Positions 46,640 through 58,346 of a stretch of 64,000 nt of DNA are shown here, in pieces. The DNA comes from Chelonoidis abingdonii (taxonomy: Eukaryota; Chordata; Testudines; Testudinidae), in assembly GCF_003597395.2 (NCBI RefSeq), contig NC_133770.1:5839292-5903291 (forward strand), in the 5' to 3' direction. The stretch's first letter is position 1; every line of letters begins with the position of its first letter. Made by a program: the position numbers and the translations under genes. A model generated the notes under the pieces. It did not search any database, was not told the DNA's origin, and was given only the letters and a program-made list of their open reading frames with translations.

Positions 46640-47065
46640 CTAAGGGCAAAGCAGATCCAGGGATGACCTTCAGAGCTCTCCCCCAGCTGGCAGGGAAGGG
46701 TTCTCCTGTCCCATCTTGAACACTTCCTGCCCTAGAGTTGCCAAGTGGGGTTTGACTCTGAGGGACATTTTGATCACAAATCTAGTTGTGTAGGGAGAGG
46801 GATGCCAATGGACTCGTATGGCCTGCTGGCTAGAGCAGTAGACTAGGACTCAGGAGACCAGGTTCTATTCCTGTCATGTTCCCATTTTGGTGTCCCAGTG
46901 GGATGGGGTGAAGGTGGTGTCCACACCAGCACCTGTACGATGGGGACAATAATACTCCTTTCCTCCCACCCTCTGTCGGGCTAGACGGTCAGCTTCTAGA
47001 CACCTGCTAGGGGTCTGTCCAGTGCCTGGCGTAACGGCCTCAGACTCGGTTAGGGTCCTCTAGCT

Positions 47066-47420
47066 TAGAGGTTCTCAAAGTTCATTGCACCATGACCCCC
47101 TTCTGACAACAAAAATTGCTACATGACGCCATGAGGGGGGACTGAAGCCTGAGTCCGTCTAAACCCCACTGCCTCAGGCAGGAGGGCCAGGGCTAAAGCA
47201 AGAGCCCCACCACTCTTGGCAGAGGGGCCAAAGCCAAATCCCAAGGACTTCAGCCCTAGAAGGGGGGCCTGTAACCTGAGCCCCCCCCCCCACACTCAGT
47301 GGGGTAGCCTTTGGGCTTAGGCCCTGGACCCCAGCAAAGCTAATGCCAGCCCTTGGTGACCCCATTAAAATGGGGTCATGACCCACTTTAGAGTCCTAAC
47401 TCACAGTTTGAGAACTGCTG
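47066..47420. mobile_element. Non-autonomous hAT element
   Basis: Ends TAGAGGTTCTCAAA and TTTGAGAACTGCTG, with a perfect 8-bp duplication CTCTAGCT at 47058-47065 and 47421-47428. Confidence 0.9.
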
Positions 47421-48639
47421 CTCTAGCTGATACCCGTGATACAGACCACAATAGGTATGGGAGGGACAATCGCACAACTCTACCTTCTCAGCAGATCAAC
47501 TTTTAAAGAGACCAGTCCCCCAGGCAAATTTCTGGTTGCCCAGAGGTCCCATCCTGGCCTGCATTTAAATTTAGAGGTTTCCAAATGTATTTCAAGGCAG
47601 ATGAACAGAGGTAGGGTTTGTCCCTGCAGGTAGCTGGGATGTTTTGGAATGTGCAATCTTGATGACCCTGTATCTCATCTTGAAGGTTGCGAGGCATAAA
47701 CTCGAAGCCAACTGGCAGCTTAGCTTTTTCTCTTCTCCCTCCCCCAGCCAAGGGCCATGGAACACTACCACAGGGCTTTCCAAGGGCCTGTTGGCTCAGG
47801 CCAGACGCAGGTAAAAGGGAACTTGTCTATCTGGTTGATGTTCTCTCCTTCGACTACCCGAGTCGTCGGTTTCACTGAAAACTAAGGGGCAGAGCCTGAA
47901 CTTAGTCAAACTAAGGTAAGTCCGTCACTAGGCCTCCAATAAAAAGAGCACAAACAGCTGCATGGGTGCAATGTGACAGTAACACCAGAGCATCAGGGAA
48001 CGCAGCAACGTGAACTCTCCCACACTGCATGGGTCTCACTCCCCTCTCACACAATCAAGCTGCCCAACAGGTACCATACAGGGGGAAGTGTCTAATGGCC
48101 GTGCAATGGGTGCGCAGACACCACGGGTGCAATGCACATGTGCAGTCATCCCAAGAAGAACTTTAGTTTTTGCATTTAATTTCCAAACAAAGGGGAGATA
48201 AAAGTGGCCCAAGCCCATTAGAAATTAAATAGGTCCCCACTCAGCCTTGACCTCACTCGAATGAGGTGGGAACGAAAAGCAGACCCCATGTGTCACTGAC
48301 GATGACTGGGTGAGGTAGGGGCAGGGTCAAATCATTGTTGCTTTGATTCCCTGAGAGGTGAAAGGCATTTTCTGCCAAGCTATGTTAGCCAGGCAGCGGT
48401 GCACCTGCAGTCTTGCCAGCCCCAAGTGAGTGGGGGTCTGGCTGTGTCTCCCCTGCAGCGTGTGTCAGCAGAACATATGCAGCTCAGGGCTGTGAATAAA
48501 CCACCCCCAGGCTGACATAAGTGCCGGCGTGGACAGTACTCAGAGGCTTTCCCGTCGCCATGGCTACTGCCTCTCACAGTGGTGGTTTTGTTATGCCGAT
48601 GGCATAGAGCGTCTTCACCAGACATGCTGCAGCAGCACT

Positions 48640-49290
48640 GCTGTCACAGGCACCAACTTCACCTCTTTCCTCTGCGTGTGCGACCCCCTGCTTCTGCTCC
48701 TGGTCCCACCCCCACTCCACCCCTTCCACGAGGCCCAGCCCCCATTCCAACCCTTTCCCCCAAGTCCCTGCCCCAACTCTGCCGCCTCCTCCCCAGGGCC
48801 GGTGCAACCATTTAGGCGAACTAGGCGGTTGCCTAGGGCACCAAGATTTGGGGGCACCAAAAAGTGGCGCCCCCCCCAAATTTTTAAATGGTCCATTTTT
48901 AAAATGGAGCCGGGACCAGCGCGGGGGGCGGTGAAATTGCTGTCTGCCTAGGGCGCTCAAAATCCTAGCGCCGGTCCTGCTCCTCCCTGCCCCTATCCCA
49001 CTCTTTCCCCAAATCCCAGCCGCAGCCCCACCTCCTCCCCTGACTGTGCCACATTCCTGCTTCTCCCCCTCCCTCCCCGACAGTGCCAATGTTTGGCAGT
49101 GGCCGGGTGAGAAACGCTGGGAGGTGGGCAGAGGAGCAGGGATGCTCAGGGGAAGGGGAGGAGGAGGAGGAGGAGGTGAGGTGAGGTGGAGGGGGCAGGG
49201 CTTCCAATGGGTGCAGAGCACCCACTCATTTTTCCCCATGGGTGTTCCAGCCCCGGAACACCCACAGAGTCAGCCCCTATGACCACTGTT
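48640..49290. mobile_element. GC-rich hAT-like repeat (outer)
   Basis: Left part CACAGGCACCAACTTC and right part GGGTGTTCCAGCCCCGGAAC are the ends of a family also present at 50465-50785. It carries an inserted hAT element. Confidence 0.6.
48794..48979. mobile_element. Non-autonomous hAT element (nested)
   Basis: Ends CAGGGCCGGTGCAACC and TAGCGCCGGTCCTG; perfect 8-bp duplication CTCCTCCC at 48786-48793 and 48980-48987. Confidence 0.9.
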
Positions 49291-49325
49291 TGTGTAGACA
49301 AGCCATCAAAATAATCAAAATAATT

Positions 49326-49349
49326 AAAAAAAAAAAAAAAAAAAAAAAA
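49326..49349 (+). repeat. Poly(A) tract
   Basis: An uninterrupted run of about 24 A residues at the edge of the outer repeat. Confidence 0.85.
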
Positions 49350-49505
49350 GACTTTTAATCTCATGAATTTAAAGCTAAACAAATAATCAACATTGGCTTT
49401 TTCTTTGTCTGCTGTTTCTGAGCTCATAAGGTTCATATTTCCAAACTTTTCTCCAGACCCATGAGCCTAGAAATTTACTGAAAACTGAAATTCTCGTACA
49501 ACTAC

Positions 49506-49577
49506 ATGTTGCCAGGAGGAGAGGCTTTAAGAATAGCCCCAGCTCCCACAAGACTTGTGATAAAATGGAGACAGCCT
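49506..49577 (-). CDS. TUBZ tentative exon
   Basis: A good pyrimidine tract and acceptor (TGCTGCCCGCAG) precede 72 nt with phases 2 and 2 that join both neighbours: GCLHFITSLVGAGAILKASP. The donor is weak (ATGTAGTT) and family similarity is not obvious. Confidence 0.35.
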
Positions 49578-49935
49578 CTGCGGGCAGCAGCAACAGGAAC
49601 TTTTCATCTTCTGGAGGACTGTGCAGTGTGTGTTTGTAAGAGGATTGCTGACAATCTCCCTCTTGTAAGCGGCCCACCATCCTCACAGGCCAGGTTCAGA
49701 CAGGGGGATGTCACAGGAGTTTCAGAGCGTCACAGGCTCTGCTTAAACCCACCGTGTGGGCTTCTGTACTTAAAATGTGGCCCACCATCAGGTGAGAGAC
49801 TCCACAAGAGTCTTGTATTGGTCTCTTAAATTAGCTGCTGGGCTATGGACTGACCTGGACAATTAGAGTGAGACTATTAGACTCATCTGAGAGGCTCAGA
49901 ATCTCTCCAAGTGGTGGGACAGGCCCCGTTCCTAC

Positions 49936-50031
49936 CTCTTGCAGGCCTGAGCCATGTGAAGGAATTTCAGAGTTGACGTGGGGCAGACAGACCTCAGCAG
50001 CTCCCAGGGTTCTGTCCCCATGCTGATCCCA
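49936..50031 (-). CDS. TUBZ exon, EPWELLRSVC
   Basis: Acceptor CCCTTGCTTTTCAG, donor GTAGGA, phases 2 and 2. Encodes GISMGTEPWELLRSVC and TLKFLHMAQACKR, like the tubulin HPEFKMLSV segment. Confidence 0.85.
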
Positions 50032-50147
50032 CTGAAAAGCAAGGGAGAGACATACAGTCATCTACCACCACCACCACGATACTTCAGCAGCTACTGAGTA
50101 GTGCAGCCTTCTCTCTGAACCTCTTTATGTCCCACTCAGACACGCTA

Positions 50148-50267
50148 GGGTGACCAGATATCATGATTTTATAGGGACAGTCCTGATTTTTGGGTCTTTT
50201 TCTTACATAGGCTCCTATTACCCCCCACTCCCCATCCCAATTTTTCACACTTGCTGTCTGGTCACCC
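50148..50267. mobile_element. Tc1/mariner-like MITE
   Basis: Ends GGGTGACCAGATA and TCTGGTCACCC, with TA on both sides; 120 bp. Same family as 44395-44500. Confidence 0.85.
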
Positions 50268-50464
50268 TAGACACAAACAACCTTGCTAGCCTTTGCTGGC
50301 TTCTCGGTTTCCAGGGAGAGTGTTGTGGGCTAGTTCCCCTGTAATATCCAGTTAGCTATTGCTGAGTTATTAATAAGGTCTTTGGATGTAAAGGACTCAT
50401 GCATGCTGCTTTTGCTTTCTATGTTCAATTATCTATGCTCCCTTGGTCCCTCTGTTCGCACACT

Positions 50465-50785
50465 GGGAATATTTAGACCGGCTCCATGGGTGCTCCGGGG
50501 ATGGAGCACCCATGGGGAAAAATTAATGGGTGCTCTGCACCCAACAGCAGATAAGCTCCCCGCCCCCCCCACCTCCTCCACCTCTTTCCAGTGCACCATG
50601 TATCCGTTCCTCCCTACCAGCGCTTGCCGCCACCAAACAGCTGTAGGAAGCGCTGGGGGGGGGGGAAGGAGTGGGAATGTGGCACACTCAGGGGAGGAGG
50701 CAGGGCAGGAGTGGAGTCAGGGCAGGGCTGGGGGCAGAAGGGGGTTGAGCACCCACCGGCACCAGAAGAAGTCAGCGCCTAGGCC
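50465..50785. mobile_element. GC-rich hAT-like repeat
   Basis: Reads CATGGGTGCTCCGGGGATGG at one end and AGCACCCACCGGCACCAG at the other; second copy of the family at 48640-49290, in opposite orientation. Confidence 0.6.
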
Positions 50786-50812
50786 TCCATGCCAAAGGAT
50801 TCGACAAAAGCT

Positions 50813-50898
50813 TTTATGCACCAGATCCTCAGATGGTGAATACTGGCACAGCCCTGCTGTAACTGATACAATCATGCCAATATATACCAGCTGGGGAC
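50813..50898. mobile_element. Small palindromic MITE
   Basis: The stretch ACCAGATCCTCAGATGGTG ... ATATACCAGCTGGGGACT folds back on itself; it belongs to the same kind as 26806-26881. Confidence 0.5.
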
Positions 50899-50972
50899 TG
50901 CAGCACGTCTAGTGGCATCTGCAGAGCACCAGCAGCTGTTGGAAAGAAGACAAATATCTGTGCTCGGTTCAC

Positions 50973-51155
50973 CTTCCTGTCATGAAAGCCTTGAGAGGGT
51001 AAAGCAGCCCAGCAAGGCAGGAAGCAACATAAGTGTTCACGGCGGAGAGGGAGACCTGGGGCTGCATGTCAGACACTGGCGCTTTGTTCCCAAGCAGGGC
51101 TCCCGTCCTCCTCAGCATGGCATTGTTCTGGAACAGGAGGATGTCTTCGACATGT
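50973..51155 (-). CDS. TUBZ exon, middle
   Basis: Acceptor TTGTCTGTCTAG, donor GTGAAC, phases 2 and 2. Encodes HVEDILLFQNNAMLRR and LSAVNTYVASCLAGLLYPLK, the equivalent of the delta-tubulin DALLLHENDAI...QVLAHQLGSVF region. Confidence 0.88.
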
Positions 51156-51359
51156 CTAGACAGACAAACTGGAGTCACTGTTCCTTTGGAGTTAGGATCT
51201 CAGCCACAAGTCCTTAGGAATCATGCGGAAGTTAGTGGAACTTCTGCTTGGATCAGGACTGAGCAAGTCCTCACAGCTCGCCCAGGGGCTACATCAGATG
51301 ACCATGTGAGTGAAACTCCATTCGTTTATGTATTAGAGGAGTGCTTACAGGTCCCAGCC

Positions 51360-51560
51360 AAGATCAGGGCCTCATTGTGCTAGGCGCTGTACAGACACAT
51401 GACGAGAAACAGCCCCTGGTTGAAAGCTAAAGAGGCAGGACAAAGGGCTGGGGAAAGATAGTGTGATTGAGACGACGTCACTTGCCCAAGGCCACTCAGG
51501 CAATCTGTAGGAGATGAGGGAACTGAACCCAGCGCTCCTAAGTGCCAGGCCAGCACCTTA
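51360..51560. repeat. Ancient interspersed repeat, 'ccccattgt' family
   Basis: Has CTCATTGTGCTAGGCGCTGT and further matching words (CACTTGCCCAAGGCCACTC). Found between two TUBZ exons; copies also at 16685, 23328 and 56815. Confidence 0.5.
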
Positions 51561-52145
51561 CACCTGCGACCATCCCCCCATCTCAGCAGTAGTGCCAAAA
51601 TTTCCCGCGCCTAATAGTACCAGTTACTCCAGCATCAGGGGCTGCAGGTCTCAAACCCTGGTCCACAGGGCCCTTAGAAAATGCTACGTTCCAACCTACC
51701 ATCCTGTGATCTGCTAGGAGATGCCACAACTTGAAACTTAACTTGGGCAGAGGACTCCTGGGCTGGGCTCTGACTGGCAAAACCCTGAGGGTCCTGATTG
51801 GTCCTCTGCTACTGTTTAAACCAAGCAGAGGAACAGGAAGTTGTCTGTGTAACTGGGTTTTCCCTGCTTAGAATGGCCAGCCTGCCCTGTGCTACCTGTT
51901 CCTGCTGCCTGACTGACCTCCTGGTACCCTGACCCTCACTCCCAGCCTGCCCTCTGGCCCATCTCGGACCCCTCTGACCTCCTGGTACCCTGAGGCTCAC
52001 TTCCAGCCTGCTCTCTGACCCATCTCAGACTCTGACCTCCTGGTATCCAGGCCCAGCCGACTGCTGCTCCACCCACTCGGTTAGACAGCCCAGCCGTGAC
52101 ATCCAGTCATCGAGAGCGCTTGCCAGGAAAAGCGGGGTAACTTAA

Positions 52146-52455
52146 GGGCTGGTCTACACTATGGGATAAAAATCGATTTTAGATACGCAATTTCAGCTAC
52201 ATGAATAACGTAGCTGAAGTCGAATATCTAAAATCGATTTACTCACCTGTCTTCACCGCACGGGATCGATGTCCGCGGCTCGCCATGTCGATTCCGGAAC
52301 TGCGTTGGGGTTGGTGGAGTTCCGGAATTGATATAAGCACGCTCAAGGATCGATATATCCCCGTCTAGATTAGACGCGATATATCGATCCCAGAGCAATC
52401 GATTTTAACACGCCGATACGGCGCGTAGTCTAGACGTGGCTTTATAGTGTAGGTT
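52146..52455. mobile_element. Harbinger-like MITE with ATCGAT-rich body
   Basis: Ends GGTCTACACTATGGGA and the inverse TTTATAGTGTAGG; the body has several AATCGATT words and inverted pairs. It lies about 200 bases downstream (in gene direction) of a TUBZ exon donor. Confidence 0.7.
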
Positions 52456-52658
52456 GTTCCATAGTTGCCTACTAGGCAACAGGTCTTACACTCTCTATTT
52501 CTCAGGCAACGAGCTCTTTGGAAGCAGAGAGTGGGCTTTTGCTCCACACTGTGGGAACCACCCTAGTGCACGGTGATCAGCGTCCGGCTCGTAGTGTCAC
52601 GCAGCCCCACAATTCACTGCTGACCTATTGTCACTGCCCAACTCCTCCAGCAACGTAC

Positions 52659-52800
52659 CTCTGGAGCCACGAAAGGCACAGCAAGGAGTTGTAGTGCTGC
52701 AGAGGGCTCTTGCCAGCATGGTGCAGGGCTACCATCACCGACAGGATCTGACCCAGGGAGTACTCGTCTCGGATTGCTTCACACAGCTGGGAACTGAGGC
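52659..52800 (-). CDS. TUBZ exon after the GGTG loop
   Basis: Acceptor TATCCCATAG, donor GTACGT; needs one incoming base and ends phase 2. Encodes LSSQLCEAIRDEYSLGQILS and SPLQHYNSLLCLSWLQ; the QNYNS-like segment is a tubulin hallmark. Confidence 0.88.
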
Positions 52801-52904
52801 CTATGGGATAAAGCCCCCAAACCTGTTCATAAACACGATTAGCCTGGCCTAGGGCAGAGAGCTCTGGCAATCGCAATGCTGGTCTCCTCCATGCATGCCT
52901 GAGA

Positions 52905-53115
52905 GGCAGTGTGTTCCAATGGGAGCCAGTAGCCCTGGACGCTAGTCCCAGCTAAGCTACTAACCCACCGTGTAACCCCAAGCCAGTCAATTCAGCTCCG
53001 TGCCTCAGTTTCCCTGCCCACCCTTCATTTGCCTTGTGTGCTTGGACTGTAAGCTGTTTGGGGTCAGGGACTGTCCTAGTAAAAGTATGTACAGTGCCTA
53101 GCCCAGCAGGCCCAG
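52905..53115 (+). repeat. MIR-like SINE
   Basis: Long copy with CAGCTCCGTGCCTCAGTTTCC and the end ACTGTAAGCTGTTTGGGGTC. Confidence 0.65.
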
Positions 53116-53385
53116 AATTGGACTGGGGTCTCTCTGTGCAATAGTACTCCCCGGTAGCCACAAGGAGGTGCTCACTGCATGGTGCTACTTAAGACCTGAT
53201 TGTGTATTAGAATAGTAGCAACTCTTATAGTTAAGGCGGCATAAGCATTCCCATTCCAACCCCCTGTTTTCAGTTGGGGGGGTGTGTATAAATAGAACTT
53301 TCACCTTTCCTGCTGAAATCTTCCAGGATTGTTCTCTTCCTGGCAGTGAATTTTTCTGGCAAGTTTGACCAATAATGGTCTAGGC

Positions 53386-54129
53386 CAGAGGTGGGCAAAC
53401 TATGACCCGTGGGCCACATCTGGCCCACGGGACCGTCCTGCCTGGCCCTTTAGCTCCCGGTGGGGAAGGCTAGCTCCCGGCCCCTCCCCTGCTGTCCCTC
53501 CTTCCCCATAGCCTCACAGCTACACCAGAGTGGGAGGGGGCTGCAGTGCTGGGGCAGGGGAGAGCAGGAAGGGAGACTCACCTGCAGCCTCAGGGGAGCA
53601 GGCGGGCAGTGTGGGTGGCGGGAGCGCGGGCAGAGGACTCAGGAGGAGCACCGGGTGGCTGCGCAGCTGGCTAGAGAGAGAAGCAGCGCTTTGAAGGGGA
53701 AAGCGCCACTTCTCTCTGGCTACACCTGCTCCTCAGCCCATGTTCGCAGGGCTGCATTCTGAAAGAGGCTTTAGAGGCCGGTTGCTAGGTGGTGGGTTCC
53801 AGGGGGCTTTGATAGATGTCAGCATCAGGAGCAGGGGGGATGGGGGTGGGGTCCCAGGAGGGGGTGGTCAGGGGACAAGAAGTGGGGAGGTTGGATGGGT
53901 TGGAGGTTCTGAGGGGGGCAGGAAGTGGGACGGGGCAGATAGGATTTAGATCAAAACCTAATCTTATCTGCCCCGAGTGGAAGTGGGACGAGGCAGATTA
54001 GGATTAGATTTCTGCAAAGAAATCTAACTACTTCATTCCCATTCCTGTACAACCTTCCCTACCCAGCCCTCCATATATAGTTTTGCAAACCTGATGTGGC
54101 CCTCGGGCCAAAAAGTTTGGCCACCCCTA
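53386..54129. mobile_element. Non-autonomous hAT element
   Basis: Ends CAGAGGTGGGCAAACTATG and AGTTTGGCCACCCCTA; flanks GTCTAGGC and GCCTAGCC agree at six of eight bases. Inside, 53930-53995 forms a short hairpin around GGGGCAGATAGGA. Confidence 0.75.
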
Positions 54130-55056
54130 GCCTAGCCACTTTTGAGTGAGAGGAGAGTGGGGAAAAATACACTTTTGTAGTTATAAAAAAACCTCCTGAG
54201 ATATCCTCTAGCTGATCTCACAAGGTGTTCTGCTGAGGCAGATTAAGCTGAGCACAAATGTCAAACTCACTGAGCTGTGCAGAGAAAAAAAAATGTAGTG
54301 AAAGCCTTCAGCAAATGAGGCAGGCTCTATTGGCGTTCCTGCCTTCTTCACTGCATGTCTTGCCAATGCTGCACAGGGCCTCATAAGGAGATAGGCTATT
54401 CTGATGGTTTCTAACCGAGCATCTCCATATTATAGATTTTTTCCTATCCTTCTTCTGTAAATAAAAAACCTTAGAAATTCCATCAATAAACTATGTTAAA
54501 AATGTTAACGTTGCCTGTTAAACATTCAACATCCAGGAAGTGACAGTTGCATGTAGAATCTTAACTCTGCCCCCTTGAGTGCTTGCCTAATTACGGTTTA
54601 CCTAATATTTCTCCAGTTATTTGTTCTAATTAATACCATTTTTCTTCTACAACCTTAGGTAGATGTATGCAGCATCAGCTTGTAGTGTGCAGGGGGGTTG
54701 TATGTCAGTCCTTTGGAAAACCACTTTCATGAAAGGTACAGAGTACCAAATATGCTGCAAGGAACAATGAAACACCACAACAGTAACAGTGAAAATGTGA
54801 TGGCAAATGTAATCCAGATAAATTTGCTTCACAGTTACCTGCCATTTCCCTCCAATTGCACCTGTGGAAAGCAGGCTTCTGGGTGGAAGGAAGTTTGTAC
54901 GATGCACATGGAGGGATGTGTGAAATAACCTGGCAGGACCTACTGAAAAAGATATGAGTTCTCTTGTTTTCCCATCACAACATCTACCCAGCCCTCCAGC
55001 CATGAAGCATCCGAGCACCTTCCACATAAAACCAATTGCAAGGGCAAAGTCCCTAC

Positions 55057-55189
55057 ACACAGCTCCTGTACCACCACTGAGGCTATGGAAAAGCACCGTC
55101 CCACAGTAACAGTCTCTGCGCTCGACCTCCTTCCGCAGACTCTCCGTTGTGCTTGTTCCTCTCGCTGGCTGAGTGCAGGCCGTGGTATC
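55057..55189 (-). pseudogene. TUBZ exon with GGTG motif, frameshifted
   Basis: Acceptor GTTGACAG. It opens in frame as GYHGLHSASERNKH, then the tubulin-like text continues one base out of frame as ESLRKEVERRDCY and TVLFHSLSGGTGA. Read straight through it hits a TAG after GAF-P. The glycine loop GGTGSG reads GGTGAV, and the phase-correct splice point has TG instead of GT; the nearest GT donor (GTAGGG) adds three bases. This exon would not make a normal protein as given. Confidence 0.75.
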
Positions 55190-57221
55190 CTGTCAACATT
55201 AAACCAATTAGAGGCCAAGGTGAGCTCATCTCAGCTGTTGATGCTCAGACAGATCCATGCTGCAGGGTCACACGACTTAAGAGTTTTGTTATGATTCAAC
55301 TCCTCATCATCTCTGCACGGAGGGCATATTGCCTGCATCTGAATCCTTCTGCATGTCACTGGCTCTAAACTAATCTCAGCAGAGCAACAGCTGTTTCCAG
55401 TGCAGGATGAGTGAAGGCCAGACAGCACATACACACTTCAGGCTACTCTGGTTTTACACCAGGAGTTTACACACAGGAGAGCACTGGCCCCAGGATCAGG
55501 GGAATCTAAAGCCACCCTAGCCTCCCACCCCTAATGCCAGGCCCCAAACAACACTCAGTGTGAGCGGATAGATTTACTTCCACACATTCAGGAGCCTCAG
55601 CTCCAGCTACTTCCAAGCACGGTGAATCCAGATCCTGTGTGCACGCATCAAGAGCGTCTGCTCTACCGCGGCCACACAGCTCCAGGGACAGAATGGAAGA
55701 TTGTCCCTCCCAAAACACAGGGCTGCCAGGATCAGGATGGAGAGGCACTACTGGAACACAAGCAGGGAAGGGCTGGCTTTGACTGCAGATCTGTAGGTGG
55801 AGATGGGTGGGGCAAGAGGGCTGAAAGTCCAATACGGAGGCTTGCAATTAAAAAGGTGGGGGGGGGCCACTCTGAATTGTGGACAAGAGAGCAGAAGCAA
55901 CCTCCAAGGAGGTAGAGGAAGGGCTGCTTTGTCTGTGGGCTGAAAAGGGACTTTTTATTACAGTTTGTGATGGATGTGGGCATGGTGGGAATATTTTTGA
56001 TGCCTAGGTGTGCCTCAGTTTCCCTCTGGGCTTTGCATTGCCATGCACTGAGTGTAAAGGAAAGGGGTGAAGGGTTGACTGAACAGCCTGGCTGAAAACT
56101 AGAGTCATAATAAACTGAACAAAATTGGCACAGGTGAATGGAGGATCCAGAGAGAGAGACTGGAAACCCCAAGAGCCAGGACAATCACGTTGAGTGACCA
56201 CTACCAAGCAGAAGCAGAGTCTCCCCCTGCTCAGCCCCCCAGGAAGCTGAGCAAAGCCCCCCTGCCCTGGAGTGGGAGCACAAAGGGGGAAATGGTGTCA
56301 GGTGAGTGCATAAAAAGAGTGAGCTCACAGAAATATCCTGTGCACAGTAGGAAACAGAGACAAAACAGAGAGAAAGAGACAGGGCAAAAATGGATTCTGC
56401 AGGTTTGCCTGGAAGACCCTGATGCTGCCTTAGCCTTCGCTTCTCTAGGCTGACCTAAGGACTTTCCGAGTCTGTGGGCCAGGTGGCTAATGCTCCGTTA
56501 CTTGGTTCTGAAAAGGCTGCTTGGTGTCCCCAAAAATACTCACTGGGAGCGTGGGAGAGGTACAGAACAAGCCCACTACTGGAGTCTGGCTTTGCTGGAG
56601 GGAGCCATGGAGAGGGGCATGGTTGGTTGGCATGTGATGGCCTTAGTAATAGACGTTGGGATGTCACTGGAGCAGTGTTAACTAATATCGGGTGAGGGTC
56701 TCACCCATCTTGGTTTGCTGATGGAGGATGTGGGATGACTCATTTTCTCAGAGAGCTAAAGGAGAATTTCCCTTAGCTAGCAGCAGTAGTAAGGCTTTTA
56801 CGGTCTTATCAAAACATGTAGGACCAAGAGCCCATTGTGGTAGGCACCATGCAAACAGAACAAGACAATTGCTGACAAAAAGGAGCTCACAGCCGAAATA
56901 CAAGACAAGAGATCGACGCAGACAGATGGACATGGGAGTACAAGGAAGCAGTGAAACAACACTGATAGGCTGTGGTCTCTGCACAGCAGCAGCCGAATCT
57001 GTTAAGCTATAATGAGAGATGAGTAGCTTTCCTTGCCTTGCTTCCAGCAGAGCACAATGCCACACATACATTGCAGCCGCAGGTGTGAGGGAGGAGCTGC
57101 CTTTCCTCAGGAAGTAGGTGGCTAAGAGCTGCATTGCAGAGACATTTTTTTCAAACCTTGAGGGACATTGTCCACACCCAGAAACAGTTCATCGAGGGGG
57201 CACTGAAAGATGGACGCTCAC

Positions 57222-57274
57222 CAAAAGCCCAGTTGTTGCCTCTTCCTCGCATCCCCATGACAAGATTGTTCTCC
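57222..57274 (-). CDS. TUBZ exon with GRGNNWAFG
   Basis: Acceptor GCTCTTTCAG, donor GTGAGC. Encodes NNLVMGMRGRGNNWAFG, equivalent to the NNWAYGY segment of delta-tubulin; ends phase 1. If the preceding exon ends in phase 0, this one must start at 57270 instead. Confidence 0.82.
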
Positions 57275-57308
57275 CTGAAAGAGCTGGGAGAGGAGTTAGG
57301 ATCTAGTC

Positions 57309-58050
57309 CAGGCCTGCACAACTCGTAAAGTGGCGAGGGCCATATTACTCCAAAGAAAACAGCTGAGGGCCAAAGCCCCCTGGCCCCACGGAAATACCCC
57401 CCAGCGCTGCCCAGCCACACCGAAACACCCCCTCGAAGCACATTCCCCACCCAACACAAACACAGGGGCCGCAGGGAGCCCAGGGCCGGGGCGGGGGGGA
57501 AGAGATGGACAGTGTGATAGGGGCCGAGAAGGGGAAGGTCCGTGGACTAGGGGAGGGGGCAGCACAGTTGAGACAGGGCAGGTGCAACACACACACACAC
57601 CCTCCCCACCAGAGATTTCCTGGCTGCCCACAGACAGTTCAACACCCCCCCCACACACACACCCACCATCACTACAGAGGCCGCCCTGGGACCAACCAAC
57701 ACAGTAACCACCACACCCCCAACCGAAGGGGAGGGGGTCTCGGCCCAGCCCAAGCTGAGGCTTGAGCCCAGGCCGGGCGCCCCTTCCCTCTCTGGGCACT
57801 TACCAGCTCTGCCTCCTGCCCAGCACTTCCCACCTCAGTGGGCCCCGGAAGTGACACCTGCTGTATGCCAGACGGGGGGAGCGGGAGACGAGACACGTGC
57901 AGTTCTGGCCATTAGGGTGGTTGGAGCATGAGGTGGGCCGCCCGGGCAGGGGGCAAACCCAGCAGCCCCACCCCGCTGCTTGCCTGCGGGCCACACAGTT
58001 AGCCCACAGGGGCCACGTGCAGCCTGGGAGCCGCATGTTGTGCAGGCCTG
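57309..58050. mobile_element. Non-autonomous hAT element close to a TUBZ exon
   Basis: Ends CAGGCCTGCACAAC and GTTGTGCAGGCCTG are exact inverse copies. The GC-rich body includes a CA-dinucleotide run near 57588. It ends 35 bases upstream (minus strand) of the TUBZ GRGNNWAFG exon. Target duplication degraded (ATCTAGTC / GTCTAACC). Confidence 0.85.
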
Positions 58051-58346
58051 GTCTAACCTGTGCAGAGGACACTCACACTGAGTATTTCACACATGACTGT
58101 TGAGCAGTTTTACCAACGTGACAAGGGGAAGCCCAGAAGATTCTCTTGCGAGGCAGGGGGAAGCAAACAGAGGCCTTGACTCCCCTTGGCTCCTTGCCCC
58201 AGGGACATACTAGGTAGGTAGGTGTGAGTGTGTTGCTCCCACCAGGCACACATAATCTAAAGGGGGCAGGAAAGGCAGCCGTGCACTGTGCATTCAGCCT
58301 GTGTTTCAAATGAATGAGACAAACCACTGTTCTCCTGCCCTCTCAC

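Noticed and set aside
47754..47817. Plus-strand 64-nt stretch with a good acceptor and GTAAAA donor
   Set aside because: No protein similarity and no partner exons; probably a chance pair of splice-like sites.
48574..49239. 221-residue minus-strand open frame
   Set aside because: Lies wholly in GC-rich hAT repeats and a nested MITE; low-complexity proline/glycine text.
57134..57328. Plus-strand open frame with exon-like text (HTQKQFIEGALKDG..., LKELGEEL)
   Set aside because: It lies exactly opposite the TUBZ GRGNNWAFG exon, which has better splice sites and a family match; its 3' end runs into a hAT element.
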